This document shows, piece by piece, positions 10,483-20,985 of a stretch of DNA of 64,000 nucleotides; position 1 is the first letter of the stretch, and the number at the start of each line of letters is the position of its first letter. Below the pieces are notes generated by a model. That model saw only the letters and a list, made by a program, of their open reading frames with translations, was not told where the DNA came from and made no database searches. The position numbers were made by a program, and so were the translations under genes. Source of the stretch: Cyprinodon diabolis (Eukaryota; Chordata; Actinopteri; Cyprinodontiformes; Cyprinodontidae); contig CM060081.1 of the NCBI GenBank assembly GCA_030533445.1, positions 1,755,315-1,819,314 on the forward strand, written 5' to 3'.

Positions 10483-11687
10483 CACTCACCGGCCACTTTA
10501 TTAGGTACACCTGTCCTACTGCTCTTTAACACTTAATTTCTAAGCAGCCAATCACATGGCGGCAACTCAGTGCATTTAGGCATGTAGACATGGTCAAGAC
10601 AATCTCCTGCAGTTCAAACCGAGCATCAGTATGGGGAAGAAAGGTGATTTGAGTGACTTTGAACGTGGCATGATTGTTGGTGCCAGAAGGGCTGGTCTGA
10701 GTATTTCAGAAACTGCTGATCTACTGGGATTTTCACGCACAACCATCTCTAGGGTTTACAGAGAATGGTCCGAAAAAGAAAAAACATCCAGTGAGCGGCA
10801 GTTCTGTGGGCGGAAATGCCTTGTTGATGCCAGAGGTCAGAGGAGAATGGCCAGACTGGTTGGAGCTGATAGAAGGGCAACAGTGACTCAAATAACCACC
10901 CGTTACAACCAAGGTGGGCAGAAGAGCATCTCTGAACGCACAGTACGTGGAACTTTGAGGCAGATGGGCTACAGCAGCAGAAGACCACACCGGGTGCCAA
11001 TCCTTTCAGCTAAGAACAGGAAACTGAAGCTCATCGAAATTGGACAATAGAAGATTGGAAAAACGTTGCCTGGTCTGATGAATCTCGATTTCTGCTGCGA
11101 CATTCGGATGGTAGGGTCAGATTTTGGCGTCTACAACATGAAAGCATGGATCCATCCTGCCTTGTATCAACGGTTCAGGCTGGTGGTGGTGGTGTCATGG
11201 TGTGGGGAATATTTTCTTGGCACTCTTTGGGCCCCTTGGTACCAATTGAGCATCGTTGCAACGCCACAGCCTACCTGAGTATTGTTGCTGACCATTTCCA
11301 TCCCTTTATGACCACAATGTACCCAACTTCTGATGGCTACTTTCAGCAGGATAATGCGCCATGTCATAAAGCTGGAATCATCTCAGACTGGTTTCTTGAA
11401 CATGACAATGAGTTCACTGTACTCAAATGGCCTCCACAGTCACCAGATCTCAATCCAATAGAGCATCTTTGGGATGTGGTGGAACGGGAGATTCGCATCA
11501 TGGATGTGCAGCCGACAAATCTGCGGCAACTGTGTGATGCCATCATGTCAATATGGACCAAACTCCCTGAGGAATGCTTCCAGCACCTTGTTGAATCTAT
11601 GCCACCAAGAATTGAGGCAGTTCTGAAGGCAAAAGGGGGCCCAACCCGTTACTAGCATGGGGTACCTAATAAAGTGGCCGGTGAGTG
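10483..11687 (+). mobile_element. Tc1/mariner-like element, copy 1 (DD36E)
   Basis: A 1,205-bp element bounded by inverted repeats starting CACTCACCGGCCACTTTATT and flanked by the TA dinucleotide at 10481-10482 and 11688-11689. It encodes one transposase, broken by a 16-bp deletion near 11025 relative to the copy at 62960. It lies in the 17.6-kb copine intron, on the strand opposite to the gene. Confidence 0.93.
10631..11655 (+). pseudogene. Tc1-like transposase, frameshifted
   Basis: The N-terminal half (10631-11050) holds two helix-turn-helix regions ([20 protein letters not shown], then [20 protein letters not shown]). The C-terminal half (open from about 11066, ORF 11146-11655) holds the catalytic core with QQDNAPCH and NPIEHLW. 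In the coordinates used here the second Asp codon is at 11350 and the Glu at 11461, so 36 residues separate them. The 16-bp deletion shifts the frame and removes the residues equivalent to LQFAQAH before the catalytic core, so this copy cannot make full transposase. It could still be mobilised through its intact ends. Confidence 0.92.
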
Positions 11688-11699
11688 TATATCTCCACT

Positions 11700-12540
11700 A
11701 AAGGACATGCACCGCATAAAGAAAGAGTTAATTGTCGGAACAAGGTTCAGAAAGAAGCTCCTATTAATTCTCTTCTGTTTGAAATAATTTAACAAGACTG
11801 CCTGTCAAACAAATCTTTATCATGTTTTTCTTGAGCCACAGAGATATTTTCTGTGCATGATGCATGATGCATGAGCAGGTTCTGCAGTTTTCCTCAGTGA
11901 TGGTCTCAATAACACCAGCGCTGGCCTTAGTAACTTCACAGCCGACTGCTGGCATTATTCTGACCTGCCACAGGAGCTGGTTTCGTCTTGCTTGCAGCAT
12001 TTGAATGTTAAATCAGAGCATCAACTGTCCTTCAGATTACACCATTTTAACCCTCTCATGCATGAATTAAACTCAGCCGGGATCTTTTTTACAAAGTGTT
12101 TTTATAAATTCTAAGGAATGTTAAACAAGGTTTGAAAAATAATTTCTATCTTATTTCTATAAAGAAATATTTAACTGTCCACTCCAGTGTACTTTATGCA
12201 TTTTATCATGTAATAAAACAGAAATTAACAAAGTAGCTGCATAGATATCGTAATTAAGTTTTCTAGTTTTGGAATGGTTTTTCCTCTGATCCCCTGCAAA
12301 AACCGAAATATCCGAGGTGTTTGGTATTTTTCCCATTTTCAGCCATCTTGTTTTCACAGCCTTTTTTTTTCCATTGCAATGATCAACGAGTGGGATTTTT
12401 CTGTATGGGATGATGCAATCGCTTCCACTAGATCAGTGCCTAAAATTCAAGGCAAATTTATAAAAATAACACTTTGTACACTTTAGTGACCACTATGCAT
12501 GAAAGGGATGATCTGTATGCATTGGCAAACACCGGCATCA
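11700..12540. other. Copine intron, no feature seen
   Basis: AT-rich intronic sequence. No recognised repeat, exon or RNA gene. Confidence 0.5.
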
Positions 12541-12546
12541 GACCTC

Positions 12547-12690
12547 TCAATTCAATTTAATTCAATTCAGTTTATTTCTGTAGTCCAGTCAGATTTACTC
12601 AAAGTTTTCTATCTAAGGAAAACCAGTTGATTGCATCATTGACTCTTCAGCAAACCCTCACACTAAGTGCTTAGAGCTAGAAGCATGCTC
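12547..12690 (-). mobile_element. L2 3' tail relic
   Basis: Begins on the plus strand TCAATTCAATTTAATTCAAT, the reverse complement of the L2 tail, followed by the 3' UTR block AAGTTTTCTATCTAAGGAAA and CCCTCACACTAAG. Short, 5'-truncated. Confidence 0.75.
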
Positions 12691-13634
12691 AGATTATGAC
12701 TCTCCAATCTGAATATCGCTCAAAACACCTTAAACTGCTGTGCATGAGTGCATCATAATCAAAATGCATCAAGGTTTAAGCATGATCCTAAATTTTCCAG
12801 GATCAACCTGGAATGAGTGCAGATCAGCTTGGTTTAATTCACTGGAGATTTATTTGGGGTGGAATGAAATATATATGCTAATGACGCTCTTCCCCCGTTT
12901 CACATTCACTAAAATGGCTTCAGCTTTGTTATAAAAATAAAGACTTTAAGCTGAAACAAAACCTTAAAAAACAACAGAGAACTATTCTGGCATTCTTAAA
13001 TGTTTTTAGGCAGGAGATGCAGCAGAGAAGATTAGAGGAGGCTGCCAAGATATGATTCTGGTATAGACTTGTCTCAACGCAGCTCCTTTGAAAATTAAAA
13101 CCCTTAAAAATAGAAAGTTTGCTCCTTGGTTTAAAGCAGAGCTGCGCAATTTGAAGCAAAATGCTAGAAAACTGGAGAGAAAATCGTGCTCCACAGGCCT
13201 CCTACCTAGTCTGGAAAAATAGTTGACTGCCTTATAAGAGGACCCTTTGTAAAGCAAGAGCAGCATATTTCTCCTCAATAATAGAGGAGAATAAGAATAA
13301 TCTTAGATAGCTTTTCAATCCAGTGGCCAAACTCATCCAGAGCCATAGCTCTGTTGAACTGTCCATTCCACCTGCTCTTAGCAGTAATAATTTTATGGGA
13401 TTCTTTATAAATAAGATTGATCTTAATAAAAAAATAAGATCATTAGCACTCCTCTATCTATGATTGGTTTGTCTCTGGAAGGTGGGGCAGCATCTGAGGT
13501 AGTCATGGAATCTGAACCGGGTTTAGACTGCTTTGATCTAGTTGAACTTTCAGAGTTAGAAAAATTATTGTCTTCATCTAAGCCTTCAACTTGGATGTTA
13601 GGTCCAGTTCCAACCAGGTTATTTAAGGAGGTAT

Positions 13635-14211
13635 TGTCATGATTTTAGTCCTGCCCTGTTTGTGTTCACTCTACCTCTCCTGATCAGCACTGATTGTTCC
13701 CATCTGGGTGACTCTCTATTTAAGCTTCTGCTCTTCCCCTGCTCTGTACAAGATCGTTTGCCTTTCACAGCTGTGAAGCCCTGCTTCATGATCCAAGTAT
13801 TAACCTACCTGTCTTTGATCACTGCCAAAGTCCTGACCTTACCAATGAGTGAGTTGTATTCTTTCTGATTGATGCTGAACCTTGCAAAACTCTGACACTG
13901 ATTACGCCCACTGGATTTTTGAAAACCCTCTGCCTGAGTGATTATTAACCCCCACTCGCCAAACCCTCAAGGTTTCCTACCTCTATTTGGACCCCATCCT
14001 ACTGGAGCTGAACCTGGTAATTGAAGTTTTCTTTTTTTTATAATATTTGAATCTTCTCCAGTCAGGCTCTCATCCCCTTTTTTTGTTCCAGGACCACTAA
14101 AGACTCCCAGTTCAGACAAAACCATTGTTTTGTTATTTTCAAATAAATCTTTTTACTCGATCTTTATTTTTGGCTGTGTGTTGGGGTCTGGCCTCTTCTG
14201 AAATCGTGACA
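13635..14211 (+). mobile_element. Ty3/gypsy 5' LTR
   Basis: A 577-bp segment from TGTCATGATTTTAGTCCTGC to AAATCGTGACA, with the standard TG...CA ends and a TATTTAAGC box at about 13717. It interrupts L2 copy B directly after GGTAT. Gag-like coding sequence starts shortly after, so it is a 5' LTR rather than a solo LTR. No matching 3' LTR lies downstream. Confidence 0.75.
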
Positions 14212-14339
14212 GTACGATCTCGCCAATATCAACCCACAGCCAAATCAGGATTGGTGTCTAAAGGTAGAAAGTTCAATTTCTGGCCTAGAGGGATGTGTTC
14301 AGGAGATATTACAAGGACTTTCTAATCTGCAGACCTCTC

Positions 14340-15164
14340 AGCTCCGGTTGAGCCTCCGGTCACTCACCCTGTCCCTCTTCCTGTCACACCCAAAGCAAGT
14401 GCTTTTTGTGAACCTAAGATTCCCCCTCCATAGCGTTTTAATGGGGATCCTGAACAGTGCATAACCTTTTTTGATCCAATGTTCTCTAATTTTTGAGCTA
14501 CAGCCTTCAGCCTTCCCGTGAGGTGGCATATGCCATCTCACTTTTATCAGGGAAGGCAAAGCAGTGGGGCACATCTGAATGGGAGAATTATTCCCACAGC
14601 TGTGATTCATTTTTTGATTTTTCTGATTACAGTTTTTGATCCTGTTCGTCCAGAGAGGGAGGCTGCAAGGAGACTTTTTTTTCTCTCAAACAGGGTTCTC
14701 GACCAGTGACCGACTACATCCTCAATTTTCATGCCTTGAGTTCCAGTTGTCTTTGGAATAAGGAGGCTTTATTTGATTTTTTTCTTTATCAGGGTCTGTC
14801 AGATGATATTAAGGATGAGATTGCTACCCGTGACCCTCCCAAGACCCTCAAAGGTCTGGAACAGTTGGCTTTTCGGATTGATCAACTCCTTCGTGAAATA
14901 AGAAGAGACAGGTCTACTTTCTATCAAAGAAGGGTCCCAACTGTCCAGGTCAGTCCATGCAATTTGAACGAAGCCTCTGCATCTCCTGCTGTGTTACCTA
15001 AGGAACCCATGCAGTTGGGTAGGACCAGACTTTCTGCTGAAGAAAGGGAGAAAAGGTTCAGAGACCGCCTGTGTTTCTACTGTCTTGAGAGGAATTGCCT
15101 TTGGCTGTCCGTTAAAAGGACAGACTCAGTAAAGCCGAGGGGGTCTTTACTGAGTCCAATCTAA
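14340..15164 (+). pseudogene. Ty3/gypsy Gag remnant
   Basis: The clearest part is 14706-15164: YILNFHALSSSCLWNKEALF, FYQGLSDDIKDEIATRD-like capsid sequence and a nucleocapsid start CFYC. This layout (capsid then a zinc knuckle) is typical of sushi/gypsy elements. The knuckle is frameshifted after CFYC, and the upstream part 14340-14700 needs several frame changes, so Gag is not functional. Confidence 0.78.
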
Positions 15165-16690
15165 GGTCCAGGAAACCTCCTCACAATCAGAGCACCCTCC
15201 AATTTCCGGAATTCTCTCAACTGCAGTTTCCTGTTTTCATTGATTCTGGGGCTGATGCTGACTTTATAGATGTCAATCTGGCTCACAAGCTTTATTTGGA
15301 GGTGGAGTCCCTTGAAGAAGCACATGAGATTTTTGCCATTGATGGTCATAAAATACATCTTAAAAAGCACAAGGCTAAACCTCTCTCCGCACTCTTTTCA
15401 GGCCAGGTTTATCTGTACGTGATGCAGATCGTGTATCTGTATCACAATCTGTATGAAGTGTTTACCAAGTCTAAAGGCACCTCTCTGCCTCCCCACAGAC
15501 AACATGATTGTGCCATTGAACTATGACCAGGATCCACCCCTCCTAGGGGTATGCTGTACCCCATATCTGGTCCCGAGAGGGAGGCTATGGATGAGTACAT
15601 TTCTGATGCCCTGAAAGCAGGGCTCATCAGGGAGTCCTCTCCCCCAGCAGGTGCAGGGTTCTTTTTTGTGGGCAAAAAGGATGGATCTCTTAAACCTAAA
15701 TTATCATGACCTAAATGAGATTACAATCAAGAATAAGCATCCTCTTTCTCTCATGACATCTGACTTTGAGCTACTGTAAGGTAGCATAATTTTCACAAAA
15801 TTGGACATACGGAATGCTTAACACCTGGTTCGTATAAGGGAGGGTGATGAGTGGAAGACTGCTTTTAATACCCCTTCTGGACATTATGAAGAATATCTGG
15901 TGATGCCATTTGGGCTCACTAATGCTCCTGCAGTTTTTCAGGCGTTAGTTAATGATGTCTTAACAAATCTGTTTTTGTCTACCTTGATGATATTTTGATT
16001 TTCTCCAAAGATCTGTCCTCCCATATCAAACATGTTCATGAGGACCTTAAAAAGTTACTCCAAAATAAACCGTTTGTTAAAGCAGAGAAGTTTGCTTTTC
16101 ATCAGTTTTCTGTTCCCCTCCTGGGCTTCATCATAGCTCCAGGTAAAATCAGCATGGATCCTTCTAAAGTATCTGCTGTCTTTGACTGGCCTGAACCAGT
16201 TAGTGTTAAGGAGTTGCAACAGTTTCTTGAATTTGCTAGTTTTTAGCGGTGCTTTATTAAGAACTACAGTTCTGTTGCTTCCCCTCTCTAAAAACTAACC
16301 TCTACCAAGACTCAGTTTAAATGTTCTGCTGAAGCCAAACAAGTGTATGACAAACTTAAGGGTCTTTTCACTTCAGCCCCAATCTTTGTTTCCCTGATTC
16401 ATCAAGACCTTTTGTAGTTGAGGTTGGCGCTTCTGATACAGGTGTTGGTGCTGTTTTGTCTCAGCGGTTTATAGATGATGCCAGGTTACACCCATGTGCC
16501 TTCTTTTCTCATCGCCTCACTGACTCTGAGAGGAACTATGATGTCGGGGATCGTGAACTCCTGGCTGTCAAACTAGCACAGGAAGAATGGGGGTATTGGT
16601 TAGAGGGATACACGCATTTTACTGTGTGGACCGACCATAAGAACCTGGAGTACCTCAAATCTACCAAAAGGCTTAATCCATGACAAGCTA
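15165..16690 (+). pseudogene. Ty3/gypsy protease, reverse transcriptase and RNase H remnant
   Basis: Protease: VFIDSGADADFIDV near 15230-15275, the DSGA active site. Reverse transcriptase: [12 protein letters not shown] near 15905-15940, and [20 protein letters not shown] from about 15978, keeping the YLDD-type catalytic motif. RNase [21 protein letters not shown] and [13 protein letters not shown] in 16456-16683. Many stops and frameshifts split these parts, so the polyprotein is dead. Confidence 0.85.
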
Positions 16691-16899
16691 GGTGGGCATT
16701 ATTCTTCAATCGATTTGACTTTACCTTGGCCTACGGGCCTGGTAACAAGAACATTAAACCAGATGCTCTCTGAAGAGTTTTTCAATCATCTGTTCATTCT
16801 TCTAGTTCTGAGACCCCTGACTACATACTTCCCTCCAAGACCAGGTTAGCCCTAACCAGGATAGAAAGTCATAAGACCTAACCACCCCCAGCTCAGTGT

Positions 16900-17450
16900 C
16901 CCAAGAATCTTCTGTTTTTTCCTGAGAACATGGTTTCCAAGGTTCTGCAGTTCTGTCAGTGTAGTAAACTGTTCTGTCACCCAGCTGTAACAAAGACTCT
17001 GGCAGTGGTACAGTCTGGGTTTTTGTTGCCTACTCTGAGAAAGGACACAGATGAGTTTGTGAATGCATGTTCCACCTGCTCTAGAGTGAAGTCCTCCCAT
17101 CGTCCTCCAGCAGGTCTTCTGAGGTCTCTGCCTTTCCCTCATCGACCATGGTCTCATATCTCCATGGATTTTGTGACAGGGCTACCTTAAACCCAAGGTA
17201 ACACTGTTCTCCTGACTGTGGTGGATAGGTTCTCCAAAATGACCCATCTCATACCTCTTCTCAAGTTGCCTTCTGCCCCAGATCTTGCAGATGCAATTGC
17301 CCGAGAAGTGTTCAGGCTCCATGGAATTCCCCATAACATTGTGTCCGATAGAGGACCGCAATTCGTCTCCCGTTTTTGGGGTGAGTTCTTGGCATTGACA
17401 TCAGTCTGTTTTAGGTTTTCTTCCCCAGACTGATGGCCAGACTGAGAGGA
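16900..17450 (+). pseudogene. Ty3/gypsy integrase remnant
   Basis: The zinc-binding H2C2 region (HPAVTKT ... CSTCSRVKSSH) is at 16978-17100. The catalytic core begins SHISMDFVTGLP (first Asp) and continues VDRFSKMTHLIPLLKL to GIPHNIVSDRGPQFVSRFW (second Asp) in 17218-17433. A stop after FVTGLP and a frameshift near 17430 break it. No chromodomain was recognised. Confidence 0.85.
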
Positions 17451-17654
17451 TCAACCCAGAGGTTGAGTCTAAGCTTTGCACCCTTTGCATGGATGATCCA
17501 GGTCAGTGGTCCGAGAACCTTGGGTGGAGTACGCCCTCAATGGGAGAGGCAGATGACTGATGCTCTGTTCTTACTTGAAACTCACTGCTTGAGTTGGGGG
17601 GTGGTCAGAGGTTCCAGTCTGAGGAGGCCTTGGCTGGTTAAAGGTGAATGAGTC

Positions 17655-18083
17655 GTTGGTTTATGGTTGCACAGAAGAGCAGTTCGGAAGAGGTGAGTTG
17701 TGGAACTCTCAGCGTCTCGAGAGGTTTTCCTCCAGGGCTGGAGGGACTTGAAAAATCCCAGAGGATAGGTAGGTTTCCTGCTGAAGATTCACAAGACCAA
17801 AGGGGTAAGAGCATGAATTAACTCCAAAGGTTCAAAGATTGACTCAGCAAAAGCTCTGAGGGGCTAGAGTACCCACAACAGGCAAACACTCTAAGCGAAA
17901 AGGTGATGGCAGTTAGCTGCTCATATACTCCTCAGAGGTGATAAGAGATTGTTTGCTTGTGTGGGTAATTGAGAAGTGTAGGCAAGCCCCCCAAGACAGA
18001 AGTAACCCAATGGCACAATCTGGTGGACAAACAGTGAAACTGAAAAAGAACACAAACTAACCCCACAAACTGGAACCATAACA
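17655..18083 (-). mobile_element. Gypsy-type LTR fragment, opposite orientation
   Basis: Minus-strand reading starts TGTTATGGTTCCAGTTTGTG at 18083 and shares its layout with the LTR at 50421-51307 (CTAGAGTACCC.C.AC..GCAAACACTCT, then a GTGAT... block and a run of ACAAAC-rich sequence near the end). It replaces the expected 3' LTR of the 13635 element. It is probably the remains of a second gypsy element. Confidence 0.5.
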
Positions 18084-19426
18084 GGTAGAGTTATTAGACA
18101 GCATGGGATTCATTTCCACTGTTATGCTGATGATACCCAGCTATATCTGTCTATAATCCAGATGAAGCTAACCCATTACATAGATTACAGGCATGTCTGA
18201 AGACATAAAAAGCTGGATGTCTCTTAACTTTCTGCTCCTGAATGCAGACAAAACAGAAGTTATAGTCTAAAAAGCTTATAGTTAGAGTGGCTCAGGTTAT
18301 TCTGAGCTATCTCTATAGTTATGCTGCTATGGGCTTAGACTTCTGGAGGATATAGGGACCACTTTTTCATATTTTTTGCTTCATTCTATCTCTATTCTCA
18401 CAATTTTCAGAATCTGTTAGTTCAAGCTCTAAATGTATGCTCTATCTGCCTTTTCTCACAGTAGTTTATCTTGTCTGTTCCCGTTTTGCTGTGACTCCAT
18501 CCTGGAGAGAAATATCAGTTGTGCTGCTGCCATCAACACCTTTGTTTATAGATGTTGGAGATCGGTCTGTTTATCACTGTAGTCCTGTTTCTCTGACTGT
18601 GACTGGCTGAATGTATTCTCTTCATCCTCTGACATGGAAGCTGGCTCGGAGCTCGTCTGACGGGCTGTGTATTTCCTGGACAGGGCCACCTTTTTGGATT
18701 TTGTTTTGTATCTCTGCTTCTGTCTCCTTGAACCCCAGTGGGCCTCAGCAGATGGCCGCTCACACTGAGCCTGGTTCTGCTGGAGGTTTCTTCCTGTTAA
18801 AAGGGCATTTTTCCTCTCCACTGTCACTACAAGCATGCATATTGTGAGGGATTGCCTTCCAGTCAATGAGTAGATGCAATCAACTGTTTTTTTCTTAGAT
18901 AGAAAACTTTGAATCAATTTGACTGGATGATCTGGTGAACTGTGAAGTGCCTTGAGATGACGTGTTGTGAAATGGTGCTATATAAATAAACTGAATTGAA
19001 TTGAATTGGACCATCGTACAGGTAAAGTGGGATGAGTCAGAACTCGGAGTAAGTTCAGGTATAAATTCCTGCATACTCTAGAGTTTTCACTTTCCTAAAG
19101 CTAGATAGCAATTATGCAGTGACTGATTAATAACACATGTTACCCCTCAAAACAACAACCTTATCCCCAGTCGGTTGCACATTTGAGCTGAAATCAGGCA
19201 CAAGAAAAGCATCAGACTGCTGAAGCCTGTAGATATTGCTGAGCAATTCCTCATTAAGCTCCACCACGTGATGAGATGCTTTTTTAAAATAAGGATTCAT
19301 AGATTTTTTATCTTTTTTCCCACAGTCAGTAATTTTTTCTGGTTTTCTTTGAATCATAAAGTCAATATAATTGCTGAGAAGTGCTTTCTCTCTGTTTGGA
19401 TGTGAGTCCATAGCTTCAAAGCTGAA

Positions 19427-19560
19427 ATAGATTAGATTAGATTCAACTTTATTGTCATCACACAGGTACAGGTACAAGGCAACAAAATGCAGTTTAGGTC
19501 TAACCAGAAGTGCAATAGCAGCAAGTGCAGGATAAATAATGGTTCCATAAATACAGGAGC
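19427..19560 (-). repeat. Retroposon tail with GATTA repeats
   Basis: Starts AGATTAGATTAGATTCAACT, followed by TTATTGTCATCACACAGGTA, a common fish retroposon 3' end in reverse orientation. The family was not resolved. Confidence 0.5.
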
Positions 19561-20088
19561 CATTATATACCTCAGAGATCGGGGTTCCTGGACTTTGAAA
19601 TGTGTGCATGTTGCGTCAGTCTTTAAAAAGGATCCGCCCAGAATTTCTGCACCAGATGAAGCCTCATGAGGCTTTGAACCCTTTGGGGAAAATGCTTCAA
19701 CAAACCACACAATTCATGAAGCTTCGTGTGAACATGTCACCACCTACTGGTGAAGTGGATAACTACAGTTAGTGATATAATCTGTGATTTTGTTTCTTTT
19801 TCCTCTTTTTTACCCATTAAAGTTCCTTTGAAATTGTTCGTAATGGATGTGTATGGAGTCCCATAGTTGTGATTAATAACACAGGTTCACTTCCTGTTTG
19901 GATTAACTGAGTGTGCAGCTGCTGCAGCTGTCCAGAGGAACTCCATCTGACGTTAAGTTATTTTCTCTGTGATATCTCTGTATCTAAGTAACTCTAACTG
20001 ACTAGTTTAAAACATAGCACCTTCTGCTGCACTTTTCTACTGAGCACTTGTCAGTTTCACACGGTTTTATTTCTGATAGCAAGGAGTA

Positions 20089-20110
20089 GCTAGCCTAGGC
20101 TAGCGCTAGC
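20089..20110. repeat. Overlapping palindromes before L2 ORF1
   Basis: GCTAGCCTAGGCTAGC (20089-20104) is a perfect 16-bp palindrome and overlaps GCTAGCGCTAGC (20099-20110), a perfect 12-bp palindrome. They lie 12 bp before the ORF1 start codon. Confidence 0.85.
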
Positions 20111-20121
20111 TTAGCATTGCT

Positions 20122-20985
20122 ATGGCTTCTCTCTCTCCCTGCCTTGACTCTTTTCCAACTCTTCCTTCTTCCTCTCCTCTCTCCTGCTCTCTGTGTCAGA
20201 TGTTCAGTTATTCCTCTGCCTCCTTTAGTGATAATGGGATGTGTAATAAGTGTAGTATTTTTGTAGCTTTGGAGGCGAGGGTGTCAGAGTTAGAATCCAG
20301 GCTTCAGGCTGTTGAACATCCAGGAGTTAAAGTAGGCCCCCCACCTAGCTGTCCTCCAAAAGTGCCTGAGCAGCCAGGCGATTGGGTAACTGTACGCAGA
20401 AAGCGTAGTCGTGGATCTCTGCCCACTGGTCACCACCAACCCGTTCACGTTTCTAACCGGTTTTCCCCACTCAGTGACACACCCACTGAGAAGCCCACTC
20501 TGGTGATTGGCAGCTCCATAGTCAGAAACGTGGCATTAGAGACACCAGGGACCATAGTCAAATGTTTGCCGGGGGCCAGAACGGGCAACATCAAATCCTA
20601 CCTGAAACTACTGGCTAAGGATAAGGTTAAATACAGTAAGATTGTTATTCACGCTGGTGGTAATGACACCCGGTTACGCCGATCGGAGGTCACTAAAATT
20701 AGTGTTGCTTCGGTGTGTAAGTTTGCCAAAAAAATGTCGGACTCCGTAATTTTCTCTGGTCCCCTCCCTGATCTGACCAGTGATGACATGTTTAGCCGCA
20801 TGTCGTCATTCAACCGCTGGTTGTCTAGGTGGTGTCCTGAAAACAACGTGGGCTACATTAATAATTGGCAATCCTTTTGGGGAAAGCCTGGTCTGATTCG
20901 GAGAGACGGCATCCATCCCACTTTGGATGGTGCAGCTCTTCTTTCTAGGAATCTGGCCACATTTATTAGTCCTCCAATACCCTGA
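20122..20985 (+). CDS. L2 LINE ORF1 protein with SGNH/GDSL-like esterase domain
   Basis: 287 codons from ATG at 20122 to TGA at 20983. Residues about 25-60 carry paired cysteines ([15 protein letters not shown]) and a short predicted coiled coil ([17 protein letters not shown]). Residues about 120-285 form an SGNH-type esterase: block [11 protein letters not shown], block [10 protein letters not shown] and block [11 protein letters not shown] with the catalytic Asp-x-x-His. CR1 and L2 LINEs are known to carry esterase-type ORF1 proteins; the role is thought to involve RNA-protein particle formation or membrane contact. A palindrome-rich stretch lies directly before the ATG. ORF1 and ORF2 are in the same frame, separated by this stop. 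Confidence 0.92.
   Translation: MASLSPCLDSFPTLPSSSPLSCSLCQMFSYSSASFSDNGMCNKCSIFVALEARVSELESRLQAVEHPGVKVGPPPSCPPKVPEQPGDWVTVRRKRSRGSLPTGHHQPVHVSNRFSPLSDTPTEKPTLVIGSSIVRNVALETPGTIVKCLPGARTGNIKSYLKLLAKDKVKYSKIVIHAGGNDTRLRRSEVTKISVASVCKFAKKMSDSVIFSGPLPDLTSDDMFSRMSSFNRWLSRWCPENNVGYINNWQSFWGKPGLIRRDGIHPTLDGAALLSRNLATFISPPIP

Larger units (their letters stand above)
13066..19008 (+). mobile_element. L2 copy B, interrupted by a gypsy element
   Basis: L2 sequence runs 13066-13634 (ORF2 connector and start of RT, with many substitutions and a shift), stops where the gypsy LTR begins, and resumes at 18084 within the RT just before the YADD motif. It then jumps at about 18269 to the very end of ORF2 and runs through the 3' UTR to an AAATAAACTGAATTGAATTG tail at 18984-19008. 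About 585 bp of L2 sequence equivalent to 22590-23174 of the complete copy is missing across the gypsy insertion, and about 770 bp is deleted at the second junction. Confidence 0.85.

Noticed and set aside
19127..19609. 160-codon minus ORF as a gene
   Set aside because: It overlaps a repetitive retroposon tail and shows no recognised domain; no splice or family evidence.
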